In this document: one piece after another, positions 56,634 through 64,000 of the stretch | How the letters are laid out: the number at the start of each line of letters is the position of its first letter | Numbering within the stretch: the first letter of the stretch is position 1 | NCBI RefSeq assembly: GCF_026914185.1 | Contig: NC_070569.1 | Span: 5,952,001 to 6,016,000 of the forward strand | Origin: Puccinia triticina | Taxonomy: Eukaryota > Basidiomycota > Pucciniomycetes > Pucciniales > Pucciniaceae | DNA: 64,000 nt | Reading direction: 5' to 3' | Notes under the pieces: generated by a model | Told to the model about the DNA's origin: nothing | What the model saw: the letters and a program-made list of their open reading frames with translations, nothing else | Databases searched by the model: none | Translations under genes and position numbers: made by a program

Positions 56634-57840
56634 ATTGCTTAATAGGTTGAAAGGCTATTACAACTTACGGGTGGTTTGAAAGACCTGCCCCTCTAATAAT
56701 ACTATGCAAATATCTAAGAGTCTTGTAATCAATATTTATAAAGATATGGCTGATTCCAAGATAAATCTTACTTTCATATAGTAATCTCTATCAGACCTAG
56801 ATCACTTGATTCAACAGGCTAGCAAATCTGTTATAACTTCTTCGCACGCAGGCAATATACTTACTTTGTTATACTCGTACTACACGTTACTAATATGCTG
56901 CTTAACTCAAATTTGTTGTTGTGTTATGCTTGGTTCTACTACTGCCAACACACTTATACCACTACTAAGCTTCTACGCTACTTGTACTAATCACTAATAC
57001 CGCTAATAACCACTGCTGACTAAACTAACTACTGTGACCAAACCTTCCTGGGCTGATCCTAACTAAACTAACTAACCACTTGTGACCAAACCTCTGTAGG
57101 CTGATGGTAACTAAACTAACTACCCACTTGTGACCAAACCTCTGTAGGCTGATGGTAACTAAACTAACTACCCACTTGTGACCAAACCTCCGTAGGCTGA
57201 TGGGGAAACATCTGATGAGGGGAGAAAGGGCCTCATTATATATTGAAGGGTGAGGTATTTTTGCTCCAGGGAAGCTCCTCATGAGGAATTATTGCTGCAG
57301 GGGATCTCAACTACACAGCCTCTCATGCATGTACTGCGCTGCATGTACAAACAACAAGGGGTTTATGCTGCAGGAGACACTCAACTACACAGCATCTGCA
57401 TGCGTGTGCTGCACTGCCTTACAAACAATGAGGGATTTATGCTGCAGGAGACACTTCCTGTACAGCTTATCTGCCTGCATATGCTGTGCTACATGTACAA
57501 ACAATGAGGGATTTATGCTGCAGGAGACACTTCCTGTACAGCTTATCTACCTGCATATGCTGTACTATGCGCACAAACAATGAGGGATATATACTGCATG
57601 AGGCGCTTGAGCTACACAGCACTTTCATGCATGTACTGCGCTGCATGATGTCATGTGTTGCTATGCAACCAAGCCATCTTCCATCCTCTTCCACACACTC
57701 TGCATCCATTGTCTAACCTGTTCCATTCCCAATGTTGGGGGTCAAGGCCTCTCCTCCCATCTTGCTCCTTCTTCCCTTCTTCCCCCGCACTGTATTACAC
57801 ACTCCCTCCACTATAATACCTCTGCAATGGGCTTTTGGCA
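56634..57840. repeat. Spacer with two tandem arrays inside the DIRS-like element
   Basis: 57034-57200 has three to four units of 48 bp (GTGACCAAACCTCTGTAGGC). 57280-57600 has about four units of 74-76 bp (GGGATTTATGCTGCAGGAGA). A TATA-like region and LTR-like words (CTCATTATATATTGAAGGGT) near 57230 suggest that an LTR relic of the TGTAAGACTC family was inserted here. 56640-57000 is AT-rich with no signal. Confidence 0.6.
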
Positions 57841-57848
57841 TTGTCACG

Positions 57849-58266
57849 CATATGGAACACCACAACGTTAGGCTCAGAGCCTACAACGTGACCAAAGATT
57901 TGAATGAATTGGATTTCACCAACAATCCTTACGCTTAAGGAGGGAAGAAATTTGGCTGTGACCCCAAAACTGGCAGGCCAAAAGAATCAAAGGCAAAGGT
58001 GAACAAGGATTCCTTGGGTAGATACAATGCCAAACCCTCAGGACAAGGTCGTGGATGATTCCGAGGAAGGGGTTTTGGCAATTGTTACAGAGGGGATCAA
58101 AGACAAGACTTTAATGGTTTCAACCGCTATGCACAAGATGACGGATACAGGAAGAGGAAACGTGATTGTTTCAAAGACAACATTGAATTTTCTGGCTCCC
58201 ATAGATCTTCATCTGGGAGAGGCCGCGGAGGTTTCAAAAAAGAACAAGGATCCTCCAGGTTTATGA
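57849..58266 (+). pseudogene. Arg/Gly-rich nucleocapsid-like region
   Basis: Reads MEHHNVRLRAYNVTKDLNE, a Lys-rich stretch (GGKKFGCDPKTGRPKESKA), then RGG-type text (GRG-stop-FRGRGFGN, RSSSGRGRGG). Stops: TAA near 57938 and TGA at 58056-58058. The latter sits in a run of GRG codons and fits CGA to TGA. Nucleic-acid binding by Arg/Gly repeats is plausible for a Gag C-terminus lacking a zinc knuckle. Confidence 0.5.
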
Positions 58267-58561
58267 ACAAAAGAGATGCTCAGTAGGCGCTGTTCCTCTT
58301 TTTTTGGCTATATATTTTCAAGCATTGTCTACAACAATGACTTCCTCATGTGGTCATTTGGAGAGCTCAAGATTATGTCACCTCCTCTTTCTCTTCACTT
58401 GTGGCCCATTGCACTCTTCCAAAATCAGTTATGATTTCTAAAACTATATGTTATTTCTCTCCTTCGCAAATTGTGGTGTCTCTTTACAGGCTGTATGAAG
58501 AACCAACTATGAGAAGTAATGACATAGCTATCAACCCCAATCTGGGAATGGGGGCTGAGAG

Positions 58562-60180
58562 ATGGCCACAAAAGTATTGTGTGAGATGAATCTAAAAGCG
58601 TGGGAGTCAACATACGGGTTGATGGAAAAGTACGGAGACCTTTTGACCGGGTTTGAGTTTGCCTTTGACCAAGGCATACCGGATCACTTCATAAAGGGGA
58701 TGCCCTTTTTCACTCCAGATAATCATGCTTCCTTGGAAAACGTGAGGAGCAAGGTCAAAGATTCAATTGCAAAGGAATTGCTCGCAGGTCGCATGTTTGG
58801 TCCGTTTACTCAAGAAGAAGTCCATGCTAGGTTTGGCTTTTTTAGGTCTAATCCTCTAGGCGCATGACTACTGTAGTAAACAGCGATGGGGCAATCAGGC
58901 CCATAAATGATTTGTCTTACCCAAGAAATAACACAAATACCAAATCAGTAAATTCCTTTGTGAACAAAAAAGATTTCAACACGACCTGGGACAATTTTAA
59001 CACGGTGTCAAAGTTTTTCACCGAAGAAAAGAGACAGGTCGAACTCGCCTTGTTCGACTGGGAAAAAGCATACCGACAAATTCCCACCAAGATGAGGCAA
59101 TGGAGGTATCTGATGGTTAAGGACTTCCACGGGAGATTTTTACTGGATACTCAGATCACGTTTGGGGGAGTGGCTGGCTGCGGCTCCTTCGGAAGACCCG
59201 CGGACGCTTGGAAAGAAATCATGAGGTCTCATTTTGACTTGATTACCATTTTCAGGTGGGTCAACAACAACCTTTTTGTCAGATCGCTGGGGAGCACAAC
59301 AGACATGAAAGACGTGGTTGCAAAATCCAAGGAACTGGGAGTCCTAACAAACGAGAAAAAGTTCTCATCATTCTTGGTGGAACAGAAATTCATCGGCTTT
59401 GTCTGGAATGGAATTGAAAAAACCGTACGCCTACCGGACGGCAAGATTGAGAAGCGGATATCACAACTGTTACTGTTCCTCAACAAGAAGGAAAAATTCG
59501 GTTACAAGCAAGTAGAAATCTTGGCGGGGAGACTCAACCACGTCTCTTACATATTACCGCACCTGAAATGCCATCTAAACTAGTTGTACCAATGGTTGAT
59601 GTCATGGCAGTACCGGAAAGCGACGTGCCACCCTCCAAAGGATGTCCTGTTAGATTTAGGATTATGGAAAGCGACTCTAGAGAACTTCGAGCCCACACGC
59701 ATCATCAATTATGGCCCACCAATCGACGTTGGCTGGGTAGGAGACGTGTCGACTTTGTTTGGGATTGGGGTGCTGATAGGCCGCCATTGGGCGCAATTCA
59801 AGCTGCACGACCCACAGGGACGCCCACAACAGATCTTGTACCTAGAAACGGTTGCGGTGCGCGTAGGCTTGTTGATGCTTTTGAGATTGAGGTTGCAACG
59901 GGGGAAAACCTTGGTGGTCTGGACGGACAACACCACTATGGAGAACAGGATAAACAATAAATGGTTGCGAGACATACCGACAAACGAGGAATGGATGAAG
60001 ATCCAAACCATCCTCATTAAAGAAAATGTGAATCTGGTTGCTTGACGTGTCTCTTCCAAAAACAATACCGTGGACGCCTTGTCTCGCGGGATAAGATCCG
60101 GCCAAGAGGTACAACATCAAGTCTTGATTGACCTCCCAACCAGTTTGATGGATATTCTGGCGCAAGTGACTTTTGTGATT
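58562..60180 (+). pseudogene. DIRS-like reverse transcriptase and RNase H
   Basis: Three pieces: 58562-58867, then a frameshift near 58864, then 58864-60045 with a TAG at 59581-59583, and TGA at 60043-60045 before a tail ending TVDALSRG. RT blocks: AIRPINDLSYPRN, LALFDWEKAYRQIPT, FGGVAGCGSFGRPADAWKEI and, at the catalytic site, FRWVNNNLFVR. The expected VDDN is VNNN (Asn at 59263-59268), so RT is inactive. RNase H: VGDVSTLFGIGVLIG, LETVAVRVGLLM, VVWTDNTTMENRI. The order and sequences resemble fungal DIRS/Ngaro-type elements, but no tyrosine recombinase follows. Confidence 0.7.
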
Positions 60181-61439
60181 TGACACAGACGCCAACCCAG
60201 TGGCTACTTACGTTTTTTGTGGGAATGTATTCTTTTTCATTTGGATCTTTGTTTTTGTGGTCTCAAGGAATCCAAGGGTTGAAGTTGTGGGGCTCGCGTA
60301 GGCTCAGGCTTCTCCCTGAGTTAGTGGTGTAGCACTTTCCCCCCAGCTCGCCGCTGTTATCACAGCGGCCCCTTGTTTTCCTCCCTGCCCCTGGAGGGGA
60401 GACTCCTTTTGGATCACTAGCCCCCGGCTCAAGCAACCAGCTTGTAGCCTGGTCACTCCTAGTGTCTGACAAAAAAAGGAAGGTTTCGTAGGAGCTCTCA
60501 TCCGAGACCCAAACACCGTGCACAGTGAAAACCCACGCGAGGTGGGGACCACCGGTGTGGAACTACTCAAAGGGGAGAATAGAGCTTGGGAGGGAAATGG
60601 ATAGCAACACTAGTACTAATGTAAGCTATGCAAGGGTGCTGATGAGGCTGCCTTCCTGACTAATGCTGAGGGGATGATAGTAACACTAAGAAAAAGAAAG
60701 AAAAGGTGTGGCTGATTTCTACTTGATCTTAGGAGCTAGTACTATGAGCTGACTACTGACTACTGAGGATGAGAGGGTTGGGGCAATGGTTGAAAGGGGC
60801 AAAGCAATGGCAATGATTCAATAGCAATGGTTTGATGAGAATGGGCACTATAATTTCTGTATCTAAAATTCTCTATAAATTTTGCATAAGGTACAAGTGA
60901 GAGGGGAAGGACAGTTCTATTTGAAAGGAAAATGAGCACAGACAATGAGGAATTCTGGCTATGGGAATGAAGGTTGTACAAATGGGGAAAAGGTTCTGGC
61001 TATGGGAATAAAAGATTGCACAAATGGGGAAGATGATGTGAACATAGTAACAACTTGTAATGATGAGCACTACTGAAAGAGGTAAGCACAGATCCAATGA
61101 TGTAATGTGTACAATAGGCATAGTACATAATGAGTAAAGTATGTAAAGGGTTTAGTATGTGAGAATATATATGTGAAAAGAATGTGATGTAATGATTCAA
61201 GTAAGTTACTAATGAAATGAGTATTGTAACTAATGAAGACTGTAAGGTTTCTGTAAGTCTTATATCCTCTATAACTATTGATCCATTGAAGATAAGGGGG
61301 TACTATGTATGAGTGACTATAGGTGAAATTTGGCGTAGAATCTGAATATGCAATAATAATGAGGTTTTTGTGAAGGGTTATGAGGAAATGGGCAATGTAA
61401 TGATGAATATATGTAAAGGAAAGCAATAAAATACTACTT
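60181..61439. other. Non-coding region before the gypsy element; possible LTR
   Basis: 60290-60560 is GC-rich with short inverted repeats (CAGCGG, CCCCTGGAGGGG). 60600-61439 is purine- and AT-rich on the plus strand, with GAATGGGCAATGTAATG-like words. It may hold the 5' LTR of the following gypsy element, but I could not define the ends without its partner. Confidence 0.35.
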
Positions 61440-62165
61440 ATGGTTTGGAATGGAGCACCACATCCTCCCCCAACTTATTGTCTGTCCCCAGGCAATGCAC
61501 CAAAGAGAAAGGTGATCCATAAAGAGTTGAAGAATTTTGAGTCCAAGAGTCCAAAGTCCAAAGTCCAGTGTTCTTCCTCAATGGCTGTTGTTTTGGCGAC
61601 TGGAGCGTCCGAAGTGGCGTCCCTCAAGCCGAATCAACCAGCCGTTCCAGCCACTCGTGTGGAGTATAGGGTGGCAATTCCCCCTAGTCAAGTAGCTCAA
61701 TCTGGACAAGCGGCTCCGGTAAATCGAGCGGATCAACATGTTCCAATGGAAATCAACTTGTTGTTGGCGGATGCGGGGTTCACTTATCCACTTTGGCAGA
61801 TGGAGGCTCGTAAACGTGGAGTTTGTATTTGTTGCGCGGGCGATTTCAATCAGGATCATGTTCAAAATTGCGGTTGTCCATTGCCTGAAGATGAGTGGTT
61901 AAAGAAGGATCAACTTCTTCCCATTTGGAAGGGTTGGGGTGGCGTATTGCGTGAAGACAGGTCTTGTTCCGATCCTACCAGGTCTAGATTTTCCAATACA
62001 GGCAAGAATCCAAGAAGCGTGCCTCAACCAATGATCCAGGTCCGGCACCGTACATTTCAATGGGACAACAACAGGGTGCATCAAGTTATGGGGGCGTTAT
62101 GCATGTGGTTTCCATTTCGGATGAAACTCTTACTGTGGCGGAATTATTGTTTAACAGAGAGTTAA
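61440..62165 (+). pseudogene. Gypsy Gag C-terminal part with zinc-knuckle-like motif
   Basis: Open from ATG 61440. Residues about 140-155 read CICCAGDFNQDHVQNC, close to a CCHC knuckle. A full Gag would have some 250 more residues upstream, not visible. The next frame (protease-RT) is at -1 relative to this one and overlaps at 62060-62165. Either a programmed frameshift or a one-base indel; I see no canonical slippery heptamer. Confidence 0.6.
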
Positions 62166-64000
62166 GTAAAGAAGAGCATGATGAGTGTAAGTCTTTTCAG
62201 GTTATGAAGAGCTTAACTATCTCCAATCGACCAGTTTTTGATGGTCAGATGATTATCGGGTCGAACCGTTTGATTAATGTTTTGGTATCAGTGGATTCTG
62301 GGGCTTCGAATTTGTTTATTGATGACCGTTTTGTTTCATTACAGAATCTAAAATCTCATTTCTTGACGCAACCTTTGGCAGTACGGTCTTTCAATGGTTC
62401 TGCGGCGATTACGGGCGACGTGATTTCTTATGTTGAAGTTTCTCTACTTATTCCTATTGTGGACGGCAAGTTTTTAGAATAGATTGTGCGGCTAAATGTT
62501 ACCAGGCTTTCTTCTTCTAAAATAATTTTAGGTAGTAGCTGGTTGAAGGACACCAATACTTTTATTGGTGGTAAGGACAATGATATAGTTATAAATGGTT
62601 GTATTTCTTTCAATTGTGCGATTGACGACTCACATGGTGCAAATTTATTGAAAGAATTTTCAGACGTTTTTGTCTCCAACAGTTTGGCAATGTTACCCCC
62701 TCATAGGGCAGGGTTTGATTGTGAAGTAAATCTTAAGGATGGGGTGGTTCCCCCTTTTGGTAAGATGTATAACTTAAGTAAGGGAGAACGTGATGCGTTG
62801 AAGTTGTATATTGACGAAAATTTGGCTAAGGGATTTATTAAGGTATCCCATTCCCCGGCAGCAGCACCTATTTTTTATGTAAAGGTTGAAGGGAAGGCGG
62901 ATAGACCTTACGTGGATTACAGGATTTTGAATGGTATGACGATTCACAATTCTTATCCTTTACCTGTGATTTCCCACTTGTTGAATAATCTCCACGGTTG
63001 CAAGTTTTTGTAGAAGATAGATTTGAAAGCAGCTTTTAATCTTTTACGTGTAGCTCCGGGACACAAATGGAAAACGGCCTTTTGTACTCCCTGGGGTCTA
63101 TATGAGTATCAAGTAATGCCGTTTGGCTTGGCGAACGCTCCGGCCACGTTTCAGAGGTTCATTCAACATGTGTTGAGAGAATATTTGGATATTTGTTGTT
63201 TTGTTTGTATTGATGATATATTGATTTTCTCGCGAACAGAGGCGGATCATTTACGGGATTTAAAGAATATCTTATCCAAGTTAAGGGAGTATTCATTAAA
63301 AGCTTTGTTGAGTAAATGTGAGTTTTTTTGCCCTCAGGTTACATTTTTGGGGTTTGATATTACACAATATGGGTTAAAAATGAATAGTAGGAAGTTAGAG
63401 ACTATTGATCAATGGCCGTATCCTTCTAATCTGAAGGAACTGCGGAGGTTTTTAGGGTTTACAAATTTTTATAGGAAATTTATTCCACGCTTTTTGGATG
63501 TCGCAGGACCTTTGACTTTGTTGACTAAGGGCGACCTTGGCGACGGAGTGGGGTGGAAGACTGAATTATTGGATAAGGCTTTTGACGAGTTGAAAGCGTT
63601 GTTTGTAAAGGAACCTTTGTTAGTACATTTTGATTTTGATAAGCCAAGGTATGTTCATGTGGATAGTTCTGGGTTTGCAATTGCTGCGGTTTTAAGCCAG
63701 CCGAATGAGCAGGGCAAGTTAATCCCTGTTAGCTACTTCTCTAGGAAGCTGAGCGATTGCGAGCGTTCGTGGATGATATTTGATTTGGAATTATTGGCAA
63801 TAGTAGAAGCGTGCAAGGAATGGCGAGCATGGTTAATGGAAACTGAAGAACCTGTTAAGTTATTCTCTGATCATTCGAACCTTCAATAATTTAAAACAGC
63901 AAAACATTTGTCTCCGAAACAAGCGCGTTGGGCACAAACTTTAGACATGTTTAACTTGTTAATTTATCATGTTCCTGGGAAAAAGAATCCGGCTGATGCC
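62060..64000 (+). pseudogene. Gypsy protease, reverse transcriptase and RNase H (partial, three stops)
   Basis: One frame to the window edge with stops at 62480-62482 (TAG), 63011-63013 (TAG) and 63887-63889 (TAA). Protease: VSVDSGASNLFID. RT: DRPYVDYRILNGMT, KIDLKAAFNLLRVAPGHKWK, MPFGLANAPATFQRFI and the catalytic VCIDDILIFS, intact. RNase H begins VHVDSSGFAIAAVLSQP with SDHSNLQ-stop-F; the tail KKNPADA is the start of the connection region. Catalytic residues are preserved, so only the stops disable it. Confidence 0.88.

Larger units (their letters stand above)
61440..64000 (+). mobile_element. Ty3/gypsy element, 5' part, runs off the window
   Basis: Contains Gag C-terminus, protease, RT and the start of RNase H in order; the rest lies beyond 64000. 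It is not a chromovirus copy of the 21-28 kb element, since RNase H sequence and codon use differ. Confidence 0.85.

Noticed and set aside
57025..57282. Repeat protein with RRFGHKWVVSLV units
   Set aside because: A 48-bp period is divisible by 3, so any frame through the tandem array gives a repeat protein; no start context or homology.

Overview
The window looks like a transposon-rich stretch of a basidiomycete nuclear genome, most likely a rust fungus (Pucciniales). The genes are intron-rich, with short GT-AG introns of about 55-130 bp and at least one TACTAAC branch point. They encode fungal housekeeping proteins (Atg4, a Lag1/Lac1-type ceramide synthase, Nap1). Everything between them is old, nested mobile DNA. 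The rust assignment is inference from gene style and repeat load; no ribosomal marker is present.

Five host genes can be modelled: a RING-H2 protein with a hydrophobic tail (7287-7963, minus), ATG4 (9868-14529, minus, 6 exons, 1408 aa), a ceramide synthase (14949-16887, minus, 9 exons, 432 aa), a secreted CFEM-like GPI-type protein (33097-33875, plus, 3 exons, 211 aa) and NAP1 (46629-48701, plus, 8 exons, 440 aa). ATG4 and the ceramide synthase are adjacent in the same orientation, about 420 bp apart. The other genes are islands in repeats.

Retroelements, left to right. (i) 1-5075: a Gag-only LTR element whose primer-binding region is antisense to half of a mature tRNA-Tyr. (ii) 21.3-28.2 kb: a minus-strand Ty3/gypsy chromovirus fragment split by a complete Ty1/copia element (22494-27460) with a perfect 5-bp target duplication. 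(iii) 42.3-45.8 kb: a LINE ORF1 split by DNA elements. (iv) 54.1-60.2 kb: a DIRS-like element with intron-bearing gag and RT/RNase H, broken by a solo LTR. (v) 61.4-64.0 kb: a plus-strand Ty3/gypsy element running off the window. All autonomous copies carry stops or lost catalytic residues, many explained by CpG to TpG/CpA change.

Non-autonomous TIR elements are numerous. Several have clean target duplications that assign the superfamily: hAT (8 bp), Mutator-like (9 bp), CACTA-like (3 bp), mariner-like (TA), Tourist/Harbinger-like (TTA) and piggyBac-like (TTAA). The most unusual are Mutator-like elements whose two ends each carry a large GC-rich hairpin, and TIR elements that each contain their own, often palindromic, minisatellite. 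Gene models were made by eye from splice signals and protein-family motifs; no alignment or expression data were available.
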